Assembly: GCF_000262345.1 (NCBI RefSeq)
Contig: NZ_AJTQ01000374.1
Span: forward strand, 1-47,858
Direction of reading: 5' to 3'
Length of the DNA stretch: 47,858 nucleotides
From: Streptomyces xiaopingdaonensis
GTDB taxonomy: Bacteria > Actinomycetota > Actinomycetes > Streptomycetales > Streptomycetaceae
Below, one piece after another: positions 41,019-47,858 of the stretch. The translations under genes and the position numbers were made by a program. The stretch's first letter is position 1. The number at the start of each line of letters is the position of its first letter. The notes under the pieces are model-generated. The model saw only the letters and a list, made by a program, of their open reading frames with translations, did not search any database and was not told the DNA's origin.

Positions 41019-42089
41019 GTGAGCGCCATATCCCTCAGCCTGCTGTGCGCCGCGGCTGGAACCACGGCCCTGGGCTGTGCCACCGCCTACACGGCCTACG
41101 CGGTCCGCGACCTGCGCCGGCAGGTGGCGTCGCTCCACACCCGCCTCGACGAGGCGCTGCGGACCGAGCCCTCCGTCCCGGAAGCCCGGGACGGCCACGC
41201 ACACGAGATCCGCGCCGCCGTCAGCGAGGCCCTCACCCACGAGCGGGAGCGCGAGCTCGCCGAGGCCCGCGCCTTCTGGGCCGCGCGCGAGGCCCGCTGC
41301 GTCGACGACGGGGAGACCCTCGAAGGCCACGGCACCGAGTACGTCGTCGCGCCCGGGGTCCCCGAGTACGACGGCCTGCGGGACGACGAAGAGACGTTCG
41401 ACGGTGAGCTGTTCATCCCCCGCCAGTCGGGCCCCGAGGGCCCGTGCCCCGCCGACGACCTCCCGTCCCTCGACGGCCTCTGGTCCCCGCTCCCCGACGA
41501 GGACGCCCGTGCCGACGGGGCCGCCGTCTTCGGTGCCTCGGAGCCCCCGCCGTCCGAGGAGCCCGCAGCTCCCCGCGACGACGCCGGCGCGCAGGCCGAG
41601 TCGGAGTCCGAGGAACAGCCCGCGGCCGACCCGGCGCTCACCTCGGCGGAGCCCGAGGAAGCCCTCGACGCGGAGCCGCCCGAGCTCGCCGCGGCCCGCC
41701 GCAGGCACCCGTCCAACCGCGACTACGACCTGCGCGGCGACGCCGTGCGCGCGGAGCCGGCGCCGCAGGCACCGGCTCCGGCCGTCGGGGAGCACCAGCG
41801 GACCGTCGAGCGCCTCGCCGAACTCGCCTGCGCACGGACGCCGTTGGCCGACGTGCGCCCGGGACCGCTGGGCACCCTCGACGTCTACGTCTTCGAGGAC
41901 GGCACGACGGTCTGCCTCTCGCCCGGCCACCGCGAGACGAGCGAGCGCCTCGCCGCGGCGCTCGACCGCGGCGAGGCGCCGTACCTCCTCGGCGGCTCCA
42001 GCGTCTCCGGTGCCTACGCGCTCACCTTCGCCTTCGGCGAGGACGGGACGGCGTACCTGCTCGCCGACCGCGTCATCGCCTCCCTCTGA
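41019..42089 (+). CDS. Membrane-anchored protein of unknown function
   Basis: Protein of 356 aa from a GTG at 41019. A hydrophobic N-terminal helix (SAISLSLLCAAAGTTALGCA, residues 2-21) leads into a short coiled-coil-like stretch (VRDLRRQVASLHTRLDEALR). A long acidic Ala/Pro/Glu-rich linker (about 100-240) joins it to a compact C-terminal domain of about 105 residues with YVFEDGTTVCLSPGHRETSE and GEDGTAYLLADRVIASL. The architecture suggests an anchor, a spacer and a folded cytoplasmic or secreted head. I do not recognise the head domain. It precedes a convergent short gene by 16 nt. Confidence 0.75.
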   Translation: MSAISLSLLCAAAGTTALGCATAYTAYAVRDLRRQVASLHTRLDEALRTEPSVPEARDGHAHEIRAAVSEALTHERERELAEARAFWAAREARCVDDGETLEGHGTEYVVAPGVPEYDGLRDDEETFDGELFIPRQSGPEGPCPADDLPSLDGLWSPLPDEDARADGAAVFGASEPPPSEEPAAPRDDAGAQAESESEEQPAADPALTSAEPEEALDAEPPELAAARRRHPSNRDYDLRGDAVRAEPAPQAPAPAVGEHQRTVERLAELACARTPLADVRPGPLGTLDVYVFEDGTTVCLSPGHRETSERLAAALDRGEAPYLLGGSSVSGAYALTFAFGEDGTAYLLADRVIASL

Positions 42090-42105
42090 GCCCCGGCCGC
42101 GCCGC

Positions 42106-42456
42106 TCAACGCACCCGCCGCGCCGCCTCCTCGACGAGGCGCAGCGCTTCGTCCAGCTCCCGCTCCCGCTCGACCGGGGGCGCGTGCTCGTCGCCCGGGG
42201 TGTGCGCGGCGGCGAGCGCGACCACCAAGTCGGCGCCCGCGACGGCGAGTTGGTCACCGACGGGGAAGACGCCGGCATCGGGCATGTGCGCGGGCTCGAC
42301 GCCGGGGAACTCGATCCGCTGTGCACGCAGCGCCAACTCCTCCGCCAGCGCCCGGCCTTCGGCAGCGGCGCCCCGCTCCAGTCTGCTCTGCGGCATCGCA
42401 CGCAGCCGGTCGGCGAGGTGCTCCACGGCGGTGGTCAGTTCAGCGGTGTCGAACAC
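42106..42456 (-). CDS. Conserved hypothetical protein
   Basis: Soluble, mostly helical protein of 116 aa: MFDTAELTTAVEHLADRLRA at the N terminus, a central EFPGVEPAHMPDAGVFPVGD, and a charged C-terminal helix ELDEALRLVEEAARRVR. The alternation of Leu and charged residues and normal third-position GC support a real gene. There is no domain I can name and no catalytic motif. It is convergent with the membrane-anchored protein gene, only 16 nt apart, and divergent from the DUF4287 gene. Confidence 0.65.
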   Translation of the reverse strand: MFDTAELTTAVEHLADRLRAMPQSRLERGAAAEGRALAEELALRAQRIEFPGVEPAHMPDAGVFPVGDQLAVAGADLVVALAAAHTPGDEHAPPVERERELDEALRLVEEAARRVR

Positions 42457-42553
42457 GGCTCAAGCGTACGAGGGACTCGCGGACTGTTGCCAACGCCTCC
42501 GGGCTCAGGCAACGTGTCCGCAAGGACTCACTGGAAAGCGTCCGGAGGCGCCG

Positions 42554-42790
42554 ATGTCCCAGATCATCTCCGAAGAGACCCACCAGAACCTCCTCTCCCG
42601 CATCCCCCACTGCACCGGCCGCGAGGTCTCGGAGTGGCTCCGCACCGTCGACGAAGGCCCCGCCCTCTTCCGCTTCGAGGAGAAGGTGAGTTGGCTCCGC
42701 GGTGAACACAACCTCGCCTACGGGCACGCAAAGGCGATCATCCACGAACACGACCTGCGCCGCGCCGCACGCAACCTCCGACTGAGCTGA
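42554..42790 (+). CDS. DUF4287-type small protein
   Basis: Protein of 78 aa from the ATG at 42554, which has GGAGG five bases upstream. It reads MSQIISEETHQNLLSRIPHC at the start, then TGREVSEWLRTVDEGPALFR and LRGEHNLAYGHAKAIIHEHD. The last block, with LxxxHNLxxGHAxAIxHEH, is characteristic of DUF4287, a family with no assigned biochemistry. A strong terminator follows 72 nt downstream. Confidence 0.8.
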   Translation: MSQIISEETHQNLLSRIPHCTGREVSEWLRTVDEGPALFRFEEKVSWLRGEHNLAYGHAKAIIHEHDLRRAARNLRLS

Positions 42791-42862
42791 GACGGGCCGC
42801 CGGCGCCGAGCCGGCCGGAGCAGGCACTCCACGGTCCGGCAACGGAAGCCGAGCGCACAACA

Positions 42863-42889
42863 AGCCCCCGAGGCATCGCCTCGGGGGCT
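42863..42889 (+). terminator. Terminator downstream of DUF4287 gene
   Basis: A perfect 12-bp stem (42863-42874 with 42878-42889) with a 3-nt loop ATC, followed by CTTCC. The arms AGCCCCCGAGGC and GCCTCGGGGGCT make a classic intrinsic hairpin. Confidence 0.85.
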
Positions 42890-43028
42890 CTTCCGTGCTC
42901 GCGCCGCACATGCGACGTCGCCGCCGCGCCCCTGGGACGGGGAGCGGCGGCGACGATGCGCAACAACGCGGACGGGCCCGGGTCCGCCGTGCCGCCCGCC
43001 GTCCCCGGCGGTGCGGCACGGCGGCCGG

Positions 43029-43865
43029 TCAGTCGCCGCCTTGGAGGATCGCGATCAGGCGGAGGAACTCCATGTAGATCCAGACGAGGGTCATCGTCAG
43101 ACCGAAGGCCGCCAGCCAGGACTCCTCACGCGGGGCGCCGTACGCGACGCCGTCCTCGACCTGCTTGAAGTCGAGCGCGAGGAAGAGCGCGCCGAGGCAG
43201 ATGCCGACGATCCCGAAGAGGATGCCGAGGCCGCCGCTGCGGAAGCCGAGCCCGTCACCGCCGCCGAAGACGGCGAAGAGCAGGTTCACGCCCATCAGGA
43301 GCACGAAGCCGATCGCGGCCGCCATGACGAAGCGGTAGAAGCGCTGCGTGACGCGGATGATGCGCGTCTTGTACATGATGAGCACGGCGGTGAAGACCGC
43401 CATGGTGCCCAACACCGCCTGCATCGCGGCGCCGTTGGCGATCTGGCTGTCGATGAAGCTGCTGATCGCACCGAGGAAGAGGCCCTCGAACGCGGCGTAG
43501 GCCAGGATCAGCGGGGGCGACGCCTTGCGCTTGAACGCCTGGACGAAGCCGAGGACCATCGCCACGAGCCCGGCGCCGATGGCGAGGCCGAGGGAGAGGT
43601 CCGTGATCCAGGCGACGGCCGCCATCACGACGACGAGGCCGACGGTCATGCCCGTCCGCGTCACGACGTCGTCGATGGTCATGCGGCCGGTCTGCTGCGG
43701 GGCCTGCGGGACGCCGTACGGCTGGCCTGCGGTCTGCGGCTGGGCGTAGGGGTTGTTCGCGTACGGGTTGCCGGGGACGGGCTGCTGCTGCGCGCCCTGG
43801 AATCCGGCGTAGCCGTTTTCGCGGCTGAACCCCCGTCGCGAGAAGACCGGGTTGCTGCTCCTCAT
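43029..43865 (-). CDS. Bax inhibitor-1 / YccA-family membrane protein
   Basis: Seven-helix membrane protein of 278 aa. A polar N-terminal tail of about 70 residues, rich in Gln, Pro, Asn and Gly (GNPYANNPYAQPQTAGQPYG), precedes the membrane domain, which starts near MTIDDVVTRTGMTVGLVVVM. The family core appears as ILAYAAFEGLFLGAISSFID and the final ALFLALDFKQVEDGVAYGAP followed by a last helix with two acidic residues. Relatives are implicated in stress tolerance and calcium leak; the bacterial role is unsettled. The ATG at 43865 has GGAGG-like sequence just upstream. Transcribed as a single gene. Confidence 0.9.
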   Translation of the reverse strand: MRSSNPVFSRRGFSRENGYAGFQGAQQQPVPGNPYANNPYAQPQTAGQPYGVPQAPQQTGRMTIDDVVTRTGMTVGLVVVMAAVAWITDLSLGLAIGAGLVAMVLGFVQAFKRKASPPLILAYAAFEGLFLGAISSFIDSQIANGAAMQAVLGTMAVFTAVLIMYKTRIIRVTQRFYRFVMAAAIGFVLLMGVNLLFAVFGGGDGLGFRSGGLGILFGIVGICLGALFLALDFKQVEDGVAYGAPREESWLAAFGLTMTLVWIYMEFLRLIAILQGGD

Positions 43866-44111
43866 CTCACTCCTCCATGGCCGTACCGCACGGCCTTGCG
43901 TCCAGCGTAATGCGTTGGCAAAAACAGCACGCTACTGCAGAGTCAAGAACGAAGAAAAGGGACGCGATCGTTCCCCGCGCGCCAACGCTCTTCCGGGCCT
44001 GGGATTTTCCGGACAGATCGCCGCGGTGATTCCCGTCACGCCCCGCCCTTTCTGCCTCCGGGCCGCCCCGCCGTGTCCCCCGTCCGGCGGCCGCGCGCAT
44101 GGCCGCATCCG

Positions 44112-45335
44112 TCAGGCGCGGGCGAGGACGAGGGCGGCGTTCTGCCCGCCGAAACCGAAGGAGTTGCTCAGCGCGACCTCCACGCGCTGCTCCCTCGCGA
44201 CCTTGGTGACGAGGTCGATCTCCAGCTCCGGGTCGGCCGCGTCCACGTTGGCCGTCGGGGGGACGAGGCCGTACTGGAGGGTGAGGACCGTGAGAGCGGC
44301 TTCGACGGCGCCGGCCGCGCCGAGCGGGTGTCCGAGCGAGCCCTTCGCCGAGGTCGTGCTCGGCAGTTGGGGGAAGACGCGGGCGAGCAGCGCCGCCTCG
44401 GCGGCGTCGCCGACGGGGGTGGAGGTGCCGTGCGCGTTGACGTGGTCGACGTCGGCCGCTGTGACGCCGGCCGAGGCGAGGGCCTCGCGCACCGCCGCTT
44501 CGGCCACGCGGCCCTCGGGGCTCGGCGTCGTCGGGTGGTGCGCGTCGGTGCTCGTGCCTGCGCCCGCAAGGAGGGCGCGCGGGGTCGCGCCGCGGGCGCG
44601 GGCGTGCTCCAGCCGCTCCAGCACGAGGACGCCCGCGCCCTCGCCGAGGACGAAGCCGTCCCGATCGGCAGCGAACGGGCGGGAGGCGGCGGCCGGTTCG
44701 GAGGCACGGCGGGAGAGCGCGCCGACGCGCTGGAACCCGGCGGCGACGAGCGGCGTGACTGCCGCCTCGGCCCCGCCCGCGAGGACGACGTCGCAGGCAC
44801 CGGCGAGGAGCCACTCGCGTGCCGTCGCGAGAGCCGTGCCCCCCGAGGCGCACGCCGTGCAGACGGCCATGCCCGGGCCGCGTGCGTCGAGCGCGATCGC
44901 CACCTCGCCCGCCGGCATGTTCGGCATCACCATCGGCAGCAGCGCGGCGCTCACCGCGCGAGGCCCGTCGCTGAGGAACTTGCGGTGCTGCGTCTCCCAG
45001 GTCTGCGCGCCGCCGAGGCTGGTGCCGAGGACGACGCCGACGCGCGCCGCGTCCCAACCCCCCGGCTCCAGACCGGCGTCTGCGCCGGCGGCCTCGGCCG
45101 CCGAGATCGCGAGCTGACTGCACCGGTCGAGGCGCCAGCGCCTGCGCCGGCCGTACTCCGAAGTGAGGTGCAGGTCGGGGACGCGGCAGCTGAAGCCGGC
45201 GGGCAGCTCGGCGAGGAGCGGGTCGGTCACCGCCGTCTGCTCCCCTGCGCAGACGCCGCGCCAGGTCTCCTCCACGTCGACCCCCGCGGGGCTGAGCACG
45301 CCCAGGCCCGTCACCGCGACCGCGCCGGCCGTCAT
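44112..45335 (-). CDS. Beta-ketoacyl-ACP synthase (FabF-like), stand-alone
   Basis: Condensing enzyme of 407 aa. The catalytic Cys is in AVCTACASGGTALATA near residue 165, with histidines in DHVNAHGTSTPVGDAAE and KGSLGHPLGAAGA; the glycine-rich SNSFGFGGQNAALVL closes the protein. The start at ATG 45335 gives the family N terminus MTAGAVAVTGLGVLSPAG. The open frame extends upstream, but that part is not protein-like. No acyl carrier protein, ketoreductase or acyltransferase gene is adjacent, so it is either a second FabF of primary metabolism or a solitary specialised enzyme. Confidence 0.9.
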   Translation of the reverse strand: MTAGAVAVTGLGVLSPAGVDVEETWRGVCAGEQTAVTDPLLAELPAGFSCRVPDLHLTSEYGRRRRWRLDRCSQLAISAAEAAGADAGLEPGGWDAARVGVVLGTSLGGAQTWETQHRKFLSDGPRAVSAALLPMVMPNMPAGEVAIALDARGPGMAVCTACASGGTALATAREWLLAGACDVVLAGGAEAAVTPLVAAGFQRVGALSRRASEPAAASRPFAADRDGFVLGEGAGVLVLERLEHARARGATPRALLAGAGTSTDAHHPTTPSPEGRVAEAAVREALASAGVTAADVDHVNAHGTSTPVGDAAEAALLARVFPQLPSTTSAKGSLGHPLGAAGAVEAALTVLTLQYGLVPPTANVDAADPELEIDLVTKVAREQRVEVALSNSFGFGGQNAALVLARA

Positions 45336-45598
45336 CCGCGCACCCCCGCGCGGACCCGCCCGACGCGCTCCCCGCTCGGGACCGCGGGAGAACCTTCTTC
45401 CGTGCTCAATCGACCCAACTCCTCGACGGACTACGCCTGTACCCGGCGCTGCACCGTGCCGGAACCCCCCATCCTGATAGCGGTGTGTGAGCAGCCACAA
45501 ACCGAGGGCGAGCAATTCACCCGTACGCGTAAGGGAGTTGCGGGCCCGCAACCCCGGGCGCGCCCCGTCCGGGAAGCAGCGGGACTACGATCCGGGGC

Positions 45599-46105
45599 AT
45601 GCCTGACAACTCCGCACCGTCCGTCCACGAAGTCGAACTGAACGCGCTCACCGGCGGCAGCGCCGACCTCGCCCAGTACGCGGGCAAGGCGCTGCTGATC
45701 GTCAACGTCGCCTCCAAGTGCGGCCTCACACCGCAGTACACGGGCCTGGAGCAGCTCCAGCAGCGGTACGCCGACCGCGGCTTCTCCGTGCTCGGCGTCC
45801 CCTGCAACCAGTTCATGGGCCAGGAGCCCGGGAGCCACGAGGAGATCGCGGAGTTCTGCTCCGCCACGTACGGCGCCACCTTCCCGATGACGGAGAAGGT
45901 CGACGTCAACGGCGAGACCCGCCACCCGCTCTACGAGCGCCTCACCCCGTTCGCCGACGCCGAGGGATACTCCGGGGACATCCGTTGGAACTTCGAAAAG
46001 TTCGTGATCTCCCCCGAGGGCACGGTGGTGGCCCGCTTCTCCCCGCAGACCGAACCGGAGTCGGCCGAGGTGACGGCTGCTGTCGAGGGGCAGTTGCCGG
46101 GGTGA
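45599..46105 (+). CDS. Glutathione peroxidase-family thiol peroxidase
   Basis: Peroxidase of 168 aa with a Cys in place of selenocysteine: LLIVNVASKCGLTPQYTGLE, Cys near residue 41. The Gln in VLGVPCNQFMGQEPG and the Trp-Asn in IRWNFEKFVISPEG complete the tetrad. A second Cys in the CNQF motif and one in AEFCSATYG are candidates for the resolving Cys. In actinobacteria lacking glutathione these enzymes usually use thioredoxin or mycothiol as reductant, so it probably reduces hydroperoxides in the cytosol. It is divergent from the ketoacyl synthase gene. Confidence 0.94.
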   Translation: MPDNSAPSVHEVELNALTGGSADLAQYAGKALLIVNVASKCGLTPQYTGLEQLQQRYADRGFSVLGVPCNQFMGQEPGSHEEIAEFCSATYGATFPMTEKVDVNGETRHPLYERLTPFADAEGYSGDIRWNFEKFVISPEGTVVARFSPQTEPESAEVTAAVEGQLPG

Positions 46106-46362
46106 CGAACAGCGCCTGACGTGCAGGTGTGCGCGGTCGCAACGGCTGCAGGAGGCAACGGGAGCTGCTCACAGGATCGCTGTCGGCGGCGGCACCCGTT
46201 GTCTTCGTCTTCACCCGGAATAACGCACCTCTTCCTTGCCCCCTCACCGGTGGGCCACGGCCTTCCGCCGACGTGTGCGCCACCACGGGCACCAGCCGTG
46301 CGCTGCTGACGAGTTGGCCGTCCGGCGCCACGGGCCACGTACGCTGACGGTGGGGTGATTCC

Positions 46363-47594
46363 ATGTCACTGTCTGAGAACGTCCGTAACCATCGACGCCG
46401 CGCGGGGCTGGGGCAGGAGCAACTGGCCGAGGAAGCAGGCGTCTCGGTCGGGGTGGTACGGAAGGTCGAGCAGGGCGGCAACGTGCGGGTGGAGACGCTG
46501 CACGCGTTGGCCCGTGCGCTCGGCACCACCACTTCGAGCCTGTTCGCCACCGGAGTGCCCGAGCCTGACCGGGGCGGCGAGGGCGACGACATCCGGTTGC
46601 TGGAGTTGCGTCGCGCGCTCATGCCGCCGGTCGGGCTCGCGGAGAACCGAACAACTCCTCGTGAAGCCAAAGGAGTTGAGGCGATCCAACGGGAGATCGA
46701 GGACTCGCACAGTCTCTACCACGCCGACCGCTACGACTCCGTGGCGAAGAAACTCCCCGGAATTCTTCGGTCCCTCGAAGCCGCAGTGAGCGTCAGCGAG
46801 GACGACGACGCTCGCCGTAAGGCCCTCGGTGCGCGCTCCCAGGCGTTCTCCTCGCGGGGAAGTACCTGACGCAGGTGCGGCGGTACGACCTCGCTTGTCA
46901 CGCCCTCTCGCAAGGGATTAGGGGCGCCCGCGAGACAGGTCGCATGCTCGCCGCGGCCACGGGCGTGGTCGGATTGAGCTGGCTGCTCCTGCGTCAGGAC
47001 CGCTTCGACGAGTGCGAGCAACTGGCCGCGACCACGGCGGCCGAGGTCGAGCCGCGTCTCTCCTCCGCCAGTCCGGGCCAACTCGCGGTGTGGGGCGAGC
47101 TTCTGCAACGCGTAGCGTCCGCGGCCATGCGCAACAACCGTCCGCAAGTCGCCCGCGAGGCACGACGCATGACGGCGACGGCTGCGAGCGCCCTCAATAC
47201 GGAACACGTCGACTTCAGGGAGCACTGGACGACGTTCGGCCCCGTCACGGCGGAGACGAAAGCGATCGAGGACCTCTCCTTGATCGGAGACGCCCGCGGC
47301 GTGCTCCGCAGGACGGACGACGGCCCCGTGGGACACAAGGCCCTGAAACGCTTCGGTCATCCGAGCCGGAACAACTGGGACCGACACCGTCTCGACGTCG
47401 CACGCGCACACGCGACGCTGGGTTCGCACCAGGACGCCATGGACGAACTCAGCACCGTGCGCCGCACTTCTCCCGAGTGGCTCAGGCATCAGCGGATGGC
47501 CCGCTACATCATGTCGGACATCCTGGCCCACCGTAAACGCACATTGACACAGGAGATGCGCACCATGGCCTGTCACCTGGGTGTCTCGGGCTGA
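46363..47594 (+). pseudogene. XRE-family regulator with helical repeat domain, frameshifted
   Basis: The first part (46363-46869) encodes a Cro/C1 HTH (residues 3-62: MSLSENVRNHRRRAGLGQEQ, GVSVGVVRKVEQGGNV) and the start of a TPR-like region, then stops at 46867. In the -1 frame, the sequence continues without a stop from about 46845 as VLLAGKYLTQVRRYDLACHA and on to 47594, giving about 240 more residues of helical repeats, as expected for full-length members near 410 aa. A one-base loss near 46841-46846 (CAGGC-GTTCTC) explains it. It could be a real inactivating mutation, a sequencing error, or two separate proteins; the downstream frame has a GTG at 46875. Confidence 0.75.
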
Positions 47595-47689
47595 CTGCCA
47601 CGTTTCGTAGCAGTGGGAACGCGTTGGCTCCGGAACTGCCATGAAGCGTGTACGGAGCGGGCGATAGATCGGCCATAGCGTCCTGGTCC

Positions 47690-47858
47690 ATGACGAGCAC
47701 GGAACGGACGCATCAATACGTACACTGTCGTGAGCCCAACCTCCATTGCGGCAACAGGCTTTCGCGGTTTCGTGAGTACACCGTCACGCCGGACACCGAG
47801 CCGGACGCCGTACCGCACTCGTACGCGATGCAGTGCGCCGTCTGCTCCGAGACGGGAC
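47690..47858 (+). CDS. Partial gene, small Cys-containing protein (DUF7848-like)
   Basis: An open frame from the ATG at 47690 runs off the window end. It contains RLSRFREYTVTPDTEPDAVP and then MQCAVCSETG. The C-x2-C pair and the REYTVTPDTEP phrase recall small streptomycete proteins often found beside XRE regulators; I believe these are now called DUF7848, from memory. The start is uncertain, because the recognisable part begins about 24 residues in and no good ribosome site is seen. It lies 95 nt downstream of the frameshifted regulator on the same strand. Confidence 0.5.
   Translation, partial: MTSTERTHQYVHCREPNLHCGNRLSRFREYTVTPDTEPDAVPHSYAMQCAVCSETG

Overview
The window looks like an actinobacterial chromosome segment, most likely Streptomyces or a close relative. 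Base composition is very high in GC, GTG and TTG starts are common, genes overlap by 1 to 8 nt in operons, and several families typical of streptomycetes occur: S-adenosyl methyltransferases next to Scr1-like XRE regulators, and a SigB-type partner-switching locus. From memory, the core gene order (purE-purK, GtrA protein, two-component system, peptide transporter, sigI-like locus, hut genes) resembles the hut/sigI neighbourhood of Streptomyces coelicolor. No database search was run.

Layout. 1-5.7 kb: asparagine synthase, then a minus-strand group purK, purE and a renal-type dipeptidase, then a GtrA-like membrane protein. 5.7-9.6 kb: a two-component system and a POT-family peptide transporter, separated by a 405-bp region with inverted and direct repeats. 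9.7-12.2 kb: an anti-sigma kinase, an anti-anti-sigma STAS protein and a SigB-family sigma factor. 12.3-17.9 kb: a four-gene histidine utilisation operon (hutU, M20 amidohydrolase, hutF, hutI) with a recognisable promoter but no hutH and no classical hutG. 18.6-20.9 kb: an XRE/Scr1-like regulator, a methyltransferase pseudogene and an intact methyltransferase.

21.2-32.4 kb is the main accessory block: a MarR regulator and an eleven-gene minus-strand operon for what appears to be aromatic catabolism. The operon encodes an aldehyde dehydrogenase, an extradiol-type ring-cleavage dioxygenase, an aspartate-dehydrogenase-like enzyme, an alpha/beta hydrolase, a cupin, two short-chain dehydrogenases (one without the catalytic triad), a ThDP enzyme, an iron-sulfur flavoreductase, a small protein and a Rieske oxygenase. 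A perfect 7-2-7 palindrome overlaps the predicted operon promoter. A 12-of-16 match to it lies in front of the MarR gene, so MarR is the likely repressor of the operon.

33-47.9 kb returns to mostly core genes: an RpiR-like regulator, a small membrane protein, a DUF819 transporter-like protein, cystathionine beta-synthase, a GDSL/SGNH hydrolase, a thiolase, three poorly characterised proteins, a Bax inhibitor-1 family protein, a stand-alone ketoacyl synthase, a glutathione peroxidase, a frameshifted XRE regulator and a gene running off the end. Convergent gene pairs are mostly separated by strong GC-rich hairpins. I saw no tRNA, rRNA, CRISPR array or transposase.
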